64,000 nucleotides of DNA. It comes from an uncultured Anaeroplasma sp. (lineage in GTDB: Bacteria; Bacillota_I; Bacilli_A; Acholeplasmatales; Anaeroplasmataceae). Each line of letters starts with the position of its first letter. Positions within the stretch are counted from its first letter, which is position 1. Positions 24,476 through 33,602 of this stretch are shown piece after piece. The stretch lies in the NCBI GenBank assembly GCA_945919465.1, contig CAMEJG010000003.1, forward strand, positions 1-64,000, read 5' to 3'. Position numbers and translations under genes: made by a program. The notes beneath the pieces were generated by a model that was not told where the DNA came from, searched no databases, and worked only from the letters and a program-made list of their open reading frames with translations.

Positions 24476-25309
24476 CTAGCTTCTCCAATTGTTTTTTAGT
24501 AGCTCTATTTCCTCTTTATAGCCATTAAGCTCGTTAGGAGTTTCTAAGTAAAATGGTAAATGCTTAAGCTTAGGATGATTTATAATATTAATTATTGCCT
24601 CAAGTCCAATTGTACCATATCCTATTTTTTCATGACGATCCTTATTTGATGCAAAAGGCATTTTAGAATCATTTAAATGAATAGCCTTTAATCTGTCAAG
24701 ACCAATTATTTTATCAAATTCATCTAATACTTCATCTAAATTATTTACTATATCATAGCCCGCACTAAAAACATGACAGGTATCTAAGCATACGCCTAAT
24801 TTATTATTTAATTTTACTCTATTAATAATATTTGCTATTTCTTCAAAGCTTCTTCCTATTTCAGAGCCTTTTCCTGACATTGTTTCTAGTAATACTGTTG
24901 TAGTCATTTCTTCATATAAAACATCATTAAGAATTTCTACAATTTCATCTGTACCTATTTCTACTCCTTGACCTGTATGGCTTCCTGGATGGAAATTATA
25001 TAATGCATTACCGAATGCTTCTAATTTAGCTAAATCATCTTTAAATATCATACTAGCGAATTCTCTAGTTTCTGGTGTTTTAGATGCAGCATTTAAGGTA
25101 TATGGTGCATGGCATAATAATATTTCTATACCATTTTCCTTTGCATATTCCTTGAAATTTAAAAAATCTGTTTGATTCCAAGGTTTAGAAGCACCTCCCT
25201 GAGGATTTCTCGAAAAGTATTGATAGGTATTTCCACCAATTGATACTATTTCCTTTGCAGCTCTTAAAAAACCATTACTTATTGATAAATGACAGCCTAT
25301 TTTAAACAT
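24476..25309 (-). CDS. nfo: Endonuclease IV (AP endonuclease)
   Basis: Cuts DNA 5' of abasic sites during base excision repair. The 277-residue TIM-barrel protein has the zinc-ligand stretches [37 protein letters not shown] and DRHEKIGYG, matching the family throughout. AGGAGGT precedes ATG 25309. The pyk terminator occupies most of the gap upstream and no separate promoter is evident, so expression may depend on read-through. Only a weak hairpin with a T run follows the stop. Confidence 0.95.
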   Translation of the reverse strand: MFKIGCHLSISNGFLRAAKEIVSIGGNTYQYFSRNPQGGASKPWNQTDFLNFKEYAKENGIEILLCHAPYTLNAASKTPETREFASMIFKDDLAKLEAFGNALYNFHPGSHTGQGVEIGTDEIVEILNDVLYEEMTTTVLLETMSGKGSEIGRSFEEIANIINRVKLNNKLGVCLDTCHVFSAGYDIVNNLDEVLDEFDKIIGLDRLKAIHLNDSKMPFASNKDRHEKIGYGTIGLEAIINIINHPKLKHLPFYLETPNELNGYKEEIELLKNNWRS

Positions 25310-25325
25310 TTATACCTCCTAGATA

Positions 25326-25354
25326 AAAATATGGCACTAATAAATAGTGCCATA
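25326..25354 (-). terminator. Terminator after pyk
   Basis: Ten-base arms (25345-25354 and 25330-25339) with a 5-base loop are followed by a T run on the minus strand, 16 bases past the pyk stop. Confidence 0.9.
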
Positions 25355-25369
25355 AAATATTTTTAAAAA

Positions 25370-26752
25370 TTACTTAACATCAACGATTTCAACTTTTCTT
25401 CCTGATACAGCAAGAACTTGATCATCAGTAGTTAATTCTAACTTTTCCTTAGCTACTTTTAATGCATCTTCAAGTGTACCTAATACTGCATGAATACCAT
25501 ATAATACTGATAATGTACGGCAATCATCAGCATTATCGCATGCGAAGAAAATATCTGTTGCAGCACGATATTGAGATAATGCTAAAGCAAGCTCTACATT
25601 ACCCTCAGCAACTGTACAAGGGAAATCAAATACTGAAGACATAGAAGCAACAGCTAAACCAACTGCATCAGCCTCAGTCATATCTTCCTTACATTCAACA
25701 ACATTCTTAATCATAGCCTCATGATCAATATCATCCTCAGCTCTTTCATCAATCTTAGCCATGTAAGATACAGCCTCAAATGGATAATCACCTTGAGCAG
25801 ATTCACCAGAAAGCATTGTTGCAGAAGTACCATCTAATACTGCATTGTGAACATCTGAAACCTCAGCTCTTGTAGGTCTTGGATTTTGTTGCATAGAATC
25901 TAGCATTTGAGTTGCAGTGATTACAATCTTACCAGTTGATTGAGCCATGAAGATCATATCCTTTTGAATAGCAGGTAAATCCCATGCATCAACGTCAACA
26001 CCTAAATCACCACGAGCAACCATTACACCATCAGAAAGTCTAATGATTTCTTCCATATTAGCAACACCCTCTTGGTTTTCAATCTTAGAAATAACCTTAA
26101 TATGAGTGTTACCCTTTGCTGCTAAAATTTCACGAATTTGTCTAATATCATCTGGACGACGAACAAATGAAGCAAATATAAAATCTAAGCCTTGATCACA
26201 AGCAAATTCCATATCTGCCTTATCCTTTGGTGTAATATAAGGCATATTAAGAATTACACCTGGTACATTACAGTTTCTCTTATTCTTTAGCTTACGATCA
26301 TTTTGAGCCTCACAAACTAATTCATGATTAGCCTCATCCTTTTCCTTAACAACTAATGTTAAGTTACCATCTTCAATAAGGATTCTTCCACCAACTTGAA
26401 GATCATCATATAAACCAGCATAAGAAATAGCTACCTTATCAGCATTTCCTAAATAAGAGTAATCCATAGTAATACGGATAATATCACCCTTATGAAGCAT
26501 TACAGGTTCATCATTTTCTAAATAGCCAGTTCTGATTTCAGGCCCCTTAGTATCAAGAGCCATACCTGTAAACCAGCCCTTTTCAGCATTTAATGCTTTA
26601 ATATTCTTAATACGGAAGCCTTGCTCCTCATAATCGCCATGAGAGAAATTCATTCTCATAACGTTCATTCCTGCAGTACCAATTAATTTTTCTAAGCAAT
26701 CCTTTTGCTCACTTGCAGGACCAATTGTACAAACAACTTTAGTCTTTTTCAT
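25370..26752 (-). CDS. pyk: Pyruvate kinase
   Basis: Final glycolytic step: phosphoenolpyruvate plus ADP to pyruvate plus ATP. The start is set at ATG 26752 ([14 protein letters not shown]), six bases after GGAG, giving 460 residues; an in-frame ATG six codons upstream lacks a good site. Key stretches are MRMNFSHG, the active site KIENQEGV and [10 protein letters not shown], and the lid region ATQMLDSM. The extra C-terminal PEP-utiliser domain found in some Bacilli is absent. It follows pfkA by 25 bases from the chosen start. Confidence 0.96.
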   Translation of the reverse strand: MKKTKVVCTIGPASEQKDCLEKLIGTAGMNVMRMNFSHGDYEEQGFRIKNIKALNAEKGWFTGMALDTKGPEIRTGYLENDEPVMLHKGDIIRITMDYSYLGNADKVAISYAGLYDDLQVGGRILIEDGNLTLVVKEKDEANHELVCEAQNDRKLKNKRNCNVPGVILNMPYITPKDKADMEFACDQGLDFIFASFVRRPDDIRQIREILAAKGNTHIKVISKIENQEGVANMEEIIRLSDGVMVARGDLGVDVDAWDLPAIQKDMIFMAQSTGKIVITATQMLDSMQQNPRPTRAEVSDVHNAVLDGTSATMLSGESAQGDYPFEAVSYMAKIDERAEDDIDHEAMIKNVVECKEDMTEADAVGLAVASMSSVFDFPCTVAEGNVELALALSQYRAATDIFFACDNADDCRTLSVLYGIHAVLGTLEDALKVAKEKLELTTDDQVLAVSGRKVEIVDVK

Positions 26753-26777
26753 ACTTTTCTCCTTTTTCATCTCTAGT

Positions 26778-27731
26778 TTATGATATTTTTTGTACTAGCT
26801 TCTTTAATTCTTCCTTTGGCTCATTTTTCATTGCCAAAGCTTCTTCAATTGGTGTATAAATTAATGCATCACCCTTTACACCAACTGCAACTCCAGTAAT
26901 ACCTTCATGAAGTAAATCAACAGAATACTTACCTAATCTAGCAGCAAGTAATCTATCCTCTGGAGTAGGGGAACCACCTCTTTGGATATAACCTAATACG
27001 GTAGCTCTACATTCATATCCTGAATATTCCTCAACCTCTTTTGCAAGAGCATGAACATCAGTAATATTTTCAGACATAACAACAATCGCATGCTTTCTAC
27101 CAGCTAAACGATTTTGTTTTAAATCCTTAAGTAATTTTTCCTTATCAAGGCCAGTTTCATTTGTGATAATATATTCAGCACCACAGCATATTCCTGAATA
27201 TAATGCTAAATCACCACAATGTCTACCCATTACCTCAATAATAGAACATCTTTGATGAGATGATGATGTATCTCTTAATTTATCAATAGCTTCACAAGCA
27301 GTATTTAATGCAGTAGAAAATCCTATTGTATAATCAGAAGATGCAATATCATTATCAATTGTACCTGGAATACCAATAGTTTTGATACCCATTTCATGAA
27401 GCTTTAAGGCTCCTGTATAGGTACCATCACCACCAATAGTTATTAATGCTTCAATGTCGTTTCTTTCAAGCTGTTTAATAGCTAGCTGTCTTACAGTTTC
27501 ATATTTGAATTCTGGTAAGCGAGCTGTACCAAGTATTGTACCACCTCTACTGATAATTTCTGAAACATCCTTACGGGTGAATTCAGTCATTTTCCCTTCA
27601 ACTAGGCCTCGGTATCCGTCATAAATACCAAAGATAGTATCACCAGATTGGATAGCAGCACGAACGACAGCTCGAATTGTTGCATTCATTCCTGGTGCGT
27701 CTCCACCAGATGTTAAAACACCAATTCTCAT
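26778..27731 (-). CDS. pfkA: ATP-dependent 6-phosphofructokinase
   Basis: Phosphorylates fructose 6-phosphate using ATP. The 317-residue protein has [10 protein letters not shown] (8-17), [10 protein letters not shown] with Gly103 at the position that selects ATP over pyrophosphate, and PGTIDND (122-128) with the catalytic Asp. This is the classical regulated bacterial enzyme. It heads a pfkA-pyk transcript with its own promoter and a possible CcpA-type site. A PPi-dependent enzyme is encoded immediately upstream. Confidence 0.96.
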   Translation of the reverse strand: MRIGVLTSGGDAPGMNATIRAVVRAAIQSGDTIFGIYDGYRGLVEGKMTEFTRKDVSEIISRGGTILGTARLPEFKYETVRQLAIKQLERNDIEALITIGGDGTYTGALKLHEMGIKTIGIPGTIDNDIASSDYTIGFSTALNTACEAIDKLRDTSSSHQRCSIIEVMGRHCGDLALYSGICCGAEYIITNETGLDKEKLLKDLKQNRLAGRKHAIVVMSENITDVHALAKEVEEYSGYECRATVLGYIQRGGSPTPEDRLLAARLGKYSVDLLHEGITGVAVGVKGDALIYTPIEEALAMKNEPKEELKKLVQKIS

Positions 27732-27762
27732 AAAACATCACTCCAATACATTTCCGTATAAC

Positions 27763-27790
27763 ATTATATCACAATTTTTTCGACCTTCAA
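27763..27790 (-). promoter_or_regulatory. Promoter of pfkA-pyk
   Basis: TTGAAG (27785-27790) and TATAAT (27763-27768) on the minus strand are 16 bases apart. The start point would be near 27756, about 25 bases before pfkA. Confidence 0.8.
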
Positions 27791-27843
27791 GAATTTTTAA
27801 TTATAGAATAAGTAATTTTTTGTAATTTTATATCAAAATATAA

Positions 27844-27859
27844 TGTAAAGCGTTTTACA
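27844..27859. promoter_or_regulatory. Candidate CcpA/LacI-family operator upstream of pfkA-pyk
   Basis: TGTAAAGCGTTTTACA has perfect 6-base arms around a 4-base centre and contains the AAGCG core common to cre sites, although it is two bases longer than the usual 14-mer. It lies 90-105 bases upstream of the predicted pfkA start point, a position more typical of activation than repression. No regulator is encoded nearby. Confidence 0.45.
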
Positions 27860-27922
27860 CAAATTCTAAATTAATATCTATAAATATTTAGCACTAATTA
27901 TTATATGCATTTTTATTAGAAA

Positions 27923-27957
27923 TAAAAAAAGAAAATCATCCAAATAGATGATCTTCT
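27923..27957 (-). terminator. Terminator of the PPi-phosphofructokinase gene
   Basis: Eleven-base arms around a 6-base loop, with one G-U pair, are followed by seven T on the minus strand. Confidence 0.88.
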
Positions 27958-27967
27958 CATTTAATTA

Positions 27968-29635
27968 TTATTTTAAAGTTCCTTTTTCTAAAGCTAAGGT
28001 TACAGTAGTTAAATCACAAACCTCACTAGGTCCAAAATATTGAATAGCTCCTGGATAAGTATAACAAGTTTCAACACTCCATAAATCACGATGAGCCTCA
28101 AAATACTTGAATGGCTTCCCATCAAGTTCAACTAGAGCCTTTCTAATAACTGGCTTATCTTCACCATGTCTTCTTTCAATATTCATCATCTTAGTAATAG
28201 GCATACCACCTGCAACCCACTCTTCAGCAGGCTTAGATAAATTAGATACTTTAGATAAATATCCATTATATCCATATTGGATAAGCATAAATGCATTATA
28301 GCCTAATGAATAGCAATAATCTGCATCAAAATTAGATGGGAATGCACATCTACCCTCATATCCAAAGAAATGATGTAGTGCATTAAATTTACCATCATAT
28401 TCTCCATTCTTTTTTCTTTCATCAAGATTTGCTTTAACTAAAGCAGAAAATAGTTTTTCAGATTCAATCAATGATACCTGAACATTTCCATGTGGATCTC
28501 TATCTAAGAATAATTGTTGTTGTATATTTAATGGAAGAATAGCAAATACAGCCATTGATTCTTTTGTTAATCTTTCACTAATAAATTGATACTTATCATT
28601 CCAGCTAGATAATGCATTAAATTCATCTGCCTTACTTCCAGCAAGCATTTCATTAATTTCATGAATTAATGTAGAGAATTCTGGTACAAATTCAACAACA
28701 CCTTCTGGTATAATTGCAACACCAAAGTTCATTCCCTTCTTGCTTCTTGAAACAACGCTATCAGCAATATAATTTGCAATTGAAGCTAAAGACATTTTCT
28801 TTGCTGCTACCTCTTCAGAGATTAAGCAAATATTTGGCTGAGTCTCTAATGCGCACTCTAATGCTACATGAGAAGCAGATCTACCCATAACCTTAATAAA
28901 ATGCCAATATTTCTTTGCTGAATTACAGTCTCTTTCAATATTACCAATTAATTCAGAGTAAGTTTTTGTTGCAGTATCAAATCCAAATGAGCATTCAATA
29001 TCCTCATTCTTTAAATCTCCATCGATAGTCTTAGGACATCCAATAACTTGGACTCCAGTATTATTAGCTTGAAAATATTCAGCTAATACTGCAGCATTAG
29101 TATTAGAGTCATCACCACCAATAATAACTATTGCAGTAATGCCATGCTTCTTACAAACCTCACTAGCAACATTAAATTGTTCTTTAGTCTCAAGCTTAGT
29201 TCTACCAGAGCCAATAATATCAAAGCCTCCAGTATTTCTATATTGATTAATGTATTCATCATCAAATACTAAATAATCATCTTCAATTAAGCCACTAGGA
29301 CCCTTTTTAAATCCAATTAATACATTATCCTTGTTTGTAGCTTTTAAAGCATCATATAATCCACAAATAACATTATGTCCACCGGGAGCTTGACCTCCTG
29401 ATAAAATAACTCCTACTACTTGCTTCTTTGAAACTGAAGTATTTGTTCCTCTTTCAAATGTAATTTCTTTTTTTCCATAAGTATTAGGAAATAAAGCTTT
29501 AATCTTTTCTTGATCAGCTACACTTTGTGTTGCTTCTCCCTCTTTAACGCAAATTTCTGAAATACCATTTCTAAGCATACCAGGTAATTTTGGTTGATAT
29601 TGATATCTCGCAATTTGAAGTGGTGATAATTTCAT
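27968..29635 (-). CDS. Pyrophosphate-dependent phosphofructokinase
   Basis: A long-form (555-residue) diphosphate:fructose-6-phosphate phosphotransferase. The motif IGGDDSNTNA has Asp where ATP enzymes have Gly, and PKTIDGD has the Lys that marks pyrophosphate users. Further landmarks are VMGRSASHVALECAL and FFGYEGRCAFPSN. The reaction is reversible and can save ATP in glycolysis. Having both this and PfkA side by side, each with its own promoter and terminator, gives the cell a choice of phosphoryl donor. Confidence 0.93.
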   Translation of the reverse strand: MKLSPLQIARYQYQPKLPGMLRNGISEICVKEGEATQSVADQEKIKALFPNTYGKKEITFERGTNTSVSKKQVVGVILSGGQAPGGHNVICGLYDALKATNKDNVLIGFKKGPSGLIEDDYLVFDDEYINQYRNTGGFDIIGSGRTKLETKEQFNVASEVCKKHGITAIVIIGGDDSNTNAAVLAEYFQANNTGVQVIGCPKTIDGDLKNEDIECSFGFDTATKTYSELIGNIERDCNSAKKYWHFIKVMGRSASHVALECALETQPNICLISEEVAAKKMSLASIANYIADSVVSRSKKGMNFGVAIIPEGVVEFVPEFSTLIHEINEMLAGSKADEFNALSSWNDKYQFISERLTKESMAVFAILPLNIQQQLFLDRDPHGNVQVSLIESEKLFSALVKANLDERKKNGEYDGKFNALHHFFGYEGRCAFPSNFDADYCYSLGYNAFMLIQYGYNGYLSKVSNLSKPAEEWVAGGMPITKMMNIERRHGEDKPVIRKALVELDGKPFKYFEAHRDLWSVETCYTYPGAIQYFGPSEVCDLTTVTLALEKGTLK

Positions 29636-29674
29636 CTCTATATTCTCCTTTTTGTAAATGTAATTCTTTCCTAT

Positions 29675-29683
29675 AGTATACCA
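29675..29683 (-). promoter_or_regulatory. Extended -10 promoter of the PPi-phosphofructokinase gene
   Basis: TATACT (29675-29680) preceded by TGG forms an extended -10 on the minus strand, about 40 bases before the gene. The -35 is poor. Confidence 0.55.
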
Positions 29684-29729
29684 CGATACTTAAAAAAAGA
29701 ATAGAAAAATTTTTAAATGATAACACTTT

Positions 29730-30890
29730 CTATTTATTCAAAAATTTATTGATTCCATTCTTTAATCTAGTTAATGCATCATAAATATTTTCTCTTTGTG
29801 TTGCAATATTAATTCTAACAAAACCCCTACCAGATTTTCCATATTCATCTCCAGGAGTAATATATAATCCAGTTTCTTTTCTTAAGAAATTACAAAATTC
29901 CTTAGAATCATTAGTGATATTTTTAATATCTACCCATAATAAATAAGTAGCATCACCTTCAATTAAATGAATCATTGGTAATTCTTTTTCTAAATATTCT
30001 TTAAATATTCTTCTATTTTCATAAATATATTCTCTTAATTCATCAACCCAATATTCACATTTATAAGCAGCCTCAACTGCAGTTATCGCAAAACTATTAG
30101 GTTCTGCAATTTCATCAGTATTAATACCTCTATATACCTTGTGACGTATTAAAGGATTAACAACTGATATTGCAGAGCTTTGTAGACCAGCAATATTAAA
30201 GGTTTTAGTAGGAGAAATGCATACAATACTATTTTCCCTACATTCTTTTGAAACGGATTGAAAGGGAATGTATTCTAAATTAGGTCTTGTAATATCACAA
30301 TGGATTTCATCAGAAACAACTAATACATTATATTTGTAGCATAATTCTCCTATTTTCTTTAATTCCTCAAAGCTCCATATTTTACCAATTGGATTATGAG
30401 GATTACAAAATATCAACATTGAGGTTTGAGGGTCACTTAATGCTTCTTCTAACATATCAAAATCAATTTGATATTCATAATTTTCATATTTCAAAGGGCA
30501 TTCATAAATATATCTTCCATTATTATATATTGAATTAAAAAATATATTATAAACTGGAGTCAATAAAACAACCTTCTCAGCAGGACTTGTAAGTTTCCTA
30601 ACAATAGAGGAAATAGAAGGTACTACGCCTGTTGAAAACATAAGCCAATCCTTCTCCATTTTAAAATTATGTCTTTTATTCCACCAATTAATAATAGAAT
30701 CCTTCCAAGAATCAGGAATTATATTATATCCATAACATCCTTGATTAACTCTTTTAATTAAAGCCTCTTCTACTTCAACAGGACTTCTAAAATCCATATC
30801 AGCAACCCACATCGGAAGTTCATTAGAATTAACATCCCATTTTAATGAATTAACATTAAATCTATTAGTTTTTTCATCAAAATTAATCAT
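29730..30890 (-). CDS. patB: PLP-dependent C-S lyase / aminotransferase, PatB-MalY family
   Basis: A fold-type I PLP enzyme, 386 residues from ATG 30890 (GAGG nine bases ahead). It has the family N-terminus with WVADMDF, YGYNI, and the PLP lysine in SPTKTFNIAGLQ; VSDEIHCDI supplies the Asp that pairs with the PLP ring. Members act as cystathionine beta-lyases, and MalY also represses malT in E. coli. A role in methionine or sulfur metabolism is the best guess. It overlaps the DUF3737 gene by 8 bases. Confidence 0.88.
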   Translation of the reverse strand: MINFDEKTNRFNVNSLKWDVNSNELPMWVADMDFRSPVEVEEALIKRVNQGCYGYNIIPDSWKDSIINWWNKRHNFKMEKDWLMFSTGVVPSISSIVRKLTSPAEKVVLLTPVYNIFFNSIYNNGRYIYECPLKYENYEYQIDFDMLEEALSDPQTSMLIFCNPHNPIGKIWSFEELKKIGELCYKYNVLVVSDEIHCDITRPNLEYIPFQSVSKECRENSIVCISPTKTFNIAGLQSSAISVVNPLIRHKVYRGINTDEIAEPNSFAITAVEAAYKCEYWVDELREYIYENRRIFKEYLEKELPMIHLIEGDATYLLWVDIKNITNDSKEFCNFLRKETGLYITPGDEYGKSGRGFVRINIATQRENIYDALTRLKNGINKFLNK

Positions 30891-31731
30891 TATTATCAAC
30901 CTCAATTAATGTTTTATCTTTATCTACCATATCATGAGAAAATATAATATCATCTATACTTTTAGCATGAATATGTCCACTAATAGGATTCTTAATGCTA
31001 TCAATTTTAGTTAAAATATTAGCTTCAATATTACTACATAATTCAAATGCTAAATCAGTATTAGTAAGCTTACAATCTATAAGCTTTACATTATCCATAT
31101 AGCATAATCCCTGATTACTTTCAATTTCACAATTAATAAATGTAATATTATTACTATTCCAGGCTAAATATTCTCCAACAATTTTAGAATTATAAATTGT
31201 TACATTATTACAATTCCAAAAAGCATCCTTGCTATTTAATATTGAATTAAATATTGTAATATTACTACCTCCATCAAAGCAGTAATTACCATCTAAATAA
31301 AAATTATGAATTACAATATTACTACTATTCATTCCGAAATAATCACCAGTTGCCTTACAATTATTAAGTCTTATATTATTACAACTCCAAAATGTTTCTA
31401 AAGCATCACTCAATATAACATTGTTTAATTCAATATCATCACATCTTCTAAATTGCTTAGGAGCTATTATATTAGAATTATTTATTACTAAATGATTAGT
31501 ATACCAAATACCACTTCTTGCAGTATTTTCCCATAATGAATTATTGACAATTACATTCTTCGAGTACCATAATGGATACTTCCATCTGAATGTTGTATTA
31601 TTAACAACTAAATTACTACATTCCTTTAATGGAGACTCTCCATCCTCAAATACACATTCTGAAATAATTGTATCATTTATATGGTATAAGGCTCTTTCAC
31701 CTGTTAATGTTTTATTTTTAACCTCTTCCAT
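30883..31731 (-). CDS. DUF3737 family right-handed beta-helix protein
   Basis: A protein of about 282 residues made of repeating units rich in N-N-x-x-I/V and short beta strands (for example NNVTIYNSKI and SSNIVIHNF), spaced about 18-20 residues apart, as in a right-handed parallel beta-helix. It matches the uncharacterised DUF3737 family found in many gut Firmicutes. There is no signal peptide, so it is probably cytoplasmic. I prefer ATG 31731 over 31737 because AAAGGA is then spaced normally. It is co-transcribed with patB. Function unknown. Confidence 0.8.
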   Translation of the reverse strand: MEEVKNKTLTGERALYHINDTIISECVFEDGESPLKECSNLVVNNTTFRWKYPLWYSKNVIVNNSLWENTARSGIWYTNHLVINNSNIIAPKQFRRCDDIELNNVILSDALETFWSCNNIRLNNCKATGDYFGMNSSNIVIHNFYLDGNYCFDGGSNITIFNSILNSKDAFWNCNNVTIYNSKIVGEYLAWNSNNITFINCEIESNQGLCYMDNVKLIDCKLTNTDLAFELCSNIEANILTKIDSIKNPISGHIHAKSIDDIIFSHDMVDKDKTLIEVDNND

Positions 31732-31761
31732 AAACATTATTCCTTTCAAATTCATTTATAG

Positions 31762-31770
31762 ATTATACCA
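31762..31770 (-). promoter_or_regulatory. Extended -10 promoter of the DUF3737-patB transcript
   Basis: TATAAT (31762-31767) with TGG directly before it on the minus strand. The predicted start point lies about 25 bases before the gene. Confidence 0.65.
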
Positions 31771-31850
31771 CATTATTTTACAATTTTTAATTAAGAAAAA
31801 AATTAATCTTTATTTATTGTAAATAATTTTTTCTTATAATAAATTTCATT

Positions 31851-31921
31851 AAAAAAAAGATGATTAGAAAATTAATTATTTAAAGATTCTAGGGGTCTTT
31901 AAACTCGAGCTTTCTAATCAT
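31851..31921 (-). other. Large two-tier hairpin followed by a T run, possible small RNA or elaborate terminator
   Basis: An outer 11-bp stem (31911-31921 with 31860-31870) encloses an internal loop and an inner perfect 8-bp stem (31896-31903 with 31879-31886). The inner stem is capped by a 9-base loop that reads CCCCTAGAA on the minus strand. Eight T follow on the minus strand (31851-31858). It lies about 80 bases beyond the Nudix gene and upstream of the DUF3737 promoter. It could end the Nudix transcript, but plain terminators elsewhere in the window are far simpler. I cannot match it to a riboswitch class. Confidence 0.55.
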
Positions 31922-32002
31922 TTATTTGTATAATAATCATATATAAATTTCTACATTAATATTTATTGCTTAAGATATATTAGTTATTAATAGTATTTAT
32001 TT

Positions 32003-32482
32003 TTATACATTACGAGTCACAAAATGTTTAACTTCATTAGATGGATTGGATAGTTCTGTTTTAAAAAATTCAGGATAATATTTTTTATTATGATTTGCGC
32101 TAATCCATACCAAATTTTCTTTATTACCATCCTCTGTAAAACTATTACATACTGGCTCAAAATTAACTGGTACTTTCATATAAAAGAAGAAAGAAATCTC
32201 ATGAACAATATTCCCTTGTTTATTAAGTGAGTCACCTGGAAAAAAATTTTCATGAATGAAACCTAATCTGTCTATTTCCATTTTTACACCAGTTTCTTCA
32301 AAAACTTCTCTCCTTACTGCCTCTTCCGCTGTTTCACCAAATTTTATTCTTCCACCAACAGAATATAAATGATCAAAGTGGTCATTTTCTACCATAAGAA
32401 ATCTATTTTCTTTCATTATAATTGCACCTACACGGATATTAAGAATTCCATCATCTATTTTTACACATAAGTCATGTTTCAT
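32003..32482 (-). CDS. Nudix hydrolase
   Basis: A 159-residue Nudix fold protein. The Nudix box begins GGRIKFGETAEEAVRREV and continues FEETGV (GX5EX7REVxEExGV, all catalytic residues kept). It hydrolyses a nucleoside diphosphate linked to another group; the substrate cannot be read from the sequence. GGAGG lies 10 bases before ATG 32482. It appears to be a single-gene transcript. Confidence 0.9.
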   Translation of the reverse strand: MKHDLCVKIDDGILNIRVGAIIMKENRFLMVENDHFDHLYSVGGRIKFGETAEEAVRREVFEETGVKMEIDRLGFIHENFFPGDSLNKQGNIVHEISFFFYMKVPVNFEPVCNSFTEDGNKENLVWISANHNKKYYPEFFKTELSNPSNEVKHFVTRNV

Positions 32483-32597
32483 TTATAATATACCTCCACA
32501 AAATTCTAATTTAAGGATTTTGAATCCTATCATAATATGTTAATAAACATCAATCTATATTTAAAACATAAATTTAAAAATATATTATTATTCCTAA

Positions 32598-32628
32598 TAA
32601 AAAAAATCTCTGATTCTAAATCAGAGAT
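32598..32628 (-). terminator. Terminator of the tRNA-Asp/tRNA-Arg transcript
   Basis: Perfect 9-bp stem (arms 32620-32628 and 32606-32614) with a 5-base loop, then a run of T on the minus strand. Confidence 0.93.
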
Positions 32629-32640
32629 AAAATTTCAATC

Positions 32641-32717
32641 TGGCGCGCCCAAGAGGACTCGAACCCCTAACCTTTTGATCCGTAGTCAAACGATCTATCC
32701 AATTGATCTATGAGCGC
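32641..32717 (-). tRNA. tRNA-Arg (anticodon ACG)
   Basis: Complete cloverleaf: acceptor GCGCTCA pairs with TGGGCGC, the anticodon loop is CTACGGA (ACG) on the stem TTTGA/TCAAA, and the T arm has GGTTCGAGTCC. The 3' CCA is encoded. ACG would be edited to ICG to read CGN codons. Three bases separate it from tRNA-Asp upstream. Confidence 0.97.
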
Positions 32718-32720
32718 AAA

Positions 32721-32796
32721 TGGCGGTTCGGACGGGACTTGAACCCGCGATCTCCAGTGTGACAGACTAGCATGTTAACCACTACACCACCGAACC
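32721..32796 (-). tRNA. tRNA-Asp (anticodon GTC)
   Basis: Acceptor GGTTCGG pairs with CCGAACC; the anticodon loop CTGTCAC gives GTC; the T arm GCGGGTTCAAGTCCCGT is standard. CCA is encoded. First tRNA of a two-tRNA transcript. Confidence 0.97.
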
Positions 32797-32808
32797 ACGT
32801 GCTCGTTT

Positions 32809-32837
32809 ATTATAGCATAGTAAAAATGACTAATCAA
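32809..32837 (-). promoter_or_regulatory. Promoter of the tRNA-Asp/tRNA-Arg transcript
   Basis: TTGATT (32832-32837) and TATAAT (32809-32814) on the minus strand with exactly 17 bases between. The start point would lie a few bases before the tRNA. Confidence 0.88.
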
Positions 32838-32860
32838 GTATTATTTTATATTTTTTTTAT

Positions 32861-33556
32861 TTAAAGAATTAACTTCAATTCTTCATCAGTTAAAAATCTA
32901 TATTCTCCTTCTTGTAGATTTTCATCTAAAGTTAATGGTCCAAAGCTTATTCTTTTAAGATATGTAACCTTACAATCTAAAGCCTCCAGCATTCTTTTAA
33001 CCTGATGGTATTTTCCTTCTTTTATTGTTAATATTCCTTCATTATTATTAATTCTATTATAGCTTGCAGGCATACATAAATACCCATCATCAAGAATTAT
33101 CCCTTCTTGAAACTTAGATATTTTATCTAAAGTTAATTCACCTTCAAATTTTAAATAATAAGTCTTATCAACATGCTTTTTAGGTGATAACATTCTATGG
33201 GCTAAATCTCCATCATTAGTTATTAATAATAAGCCTACAGTATCTTTATCTAACCTTCCTACAGGAAATAGATTTCTTTTTTCATAACCTTCAATTAAAT
33301 CTAAAACAATAGGATCATGATTATCATAGGTTGCTGATATATATCCATCAGGTTTATTTAGCATAATATAAATATTTTTTTCATATTTAATAGTAGAATC
33401 TGCTATAGTTATTTCATCATTAATTTCATCAACCTTAAAATCATCATCAGTAATGATTTCTCCATTTACCATAACAAATCCTTTTCTTATTAATTCCTTT
33501 ACCTCTTTTCTAGAACCATATCCAGAATGAGCTAATATTTTATCTAATCTAATCAT
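32861..33556 (-). CDS. RsuA/RluB-family rRNA pseudouridine synthase
   Basis: A 231-residue protein with an N-terminal S4 RNA-binding domain (RLDKILAHSGYGSRKEV) and a pseudouridine synthase domain with the catalytic Asp in GRLDKDTVGLLL. The length and the ending EGEYRFLTDEE resemble RsuA, which modifies 16S rRNA at one uridine, more than RluB or RluE. The site must be confirmed. The start is at ATG 33556 with GAGG six bases upstream. The galE terminator lies immediately upstream and no promoter is obvious. Confidence 0.88.
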   Translation of the reverse strand: MIRLDKILAHSGYGSRKEVKELIRKGFVMVNGEIITDDDFKVDEINDEITIADSTIKYEKNIYIMLNKPDGYISATYDNHDPIVLDLIEGYEKRNLFPVGRLDKDTVGLLLITNDGDLAHRMLSPKKHVDKTYYLKFEGELTLDKISKFQEGIILDDGYLCMPASYNRINNNEGILTIKEGKYHQVKRMLEALDCKVTYLKRISFGPLTLDENLQEGEYRFLTDEELKLIL

Positions 33557-33571
33557 AATCCACCTCAAGAA

Positions 33572-33597
33572 AAATATGTGCTAAAAAGCACATATTT
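33572..33597 (-). terminator. Terminator of galE
   Basis: Perfect 10-bp stem (33588-33597 with 33572-33581) around a 6-base loop, with T continuing on the minus strand, six bases past the galE stop. Confidence 0.9.
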
Positions 33598-33602
33598 AAT
33601 AA

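Noticed and set aside
24464-24484. Terminator directly after nfo
   Set aside because: Only a CTAG-centred pairing with a mismatch is possible; too weak to list although a T run follows.
31851-31921. Assigning the hairpin to a known riboswitch (preQ1, guanidine or T-box)
   Set aside because: The short motifs do not fit the conserved cores of these classes, and the downstream gene has its own promoter after the structure.
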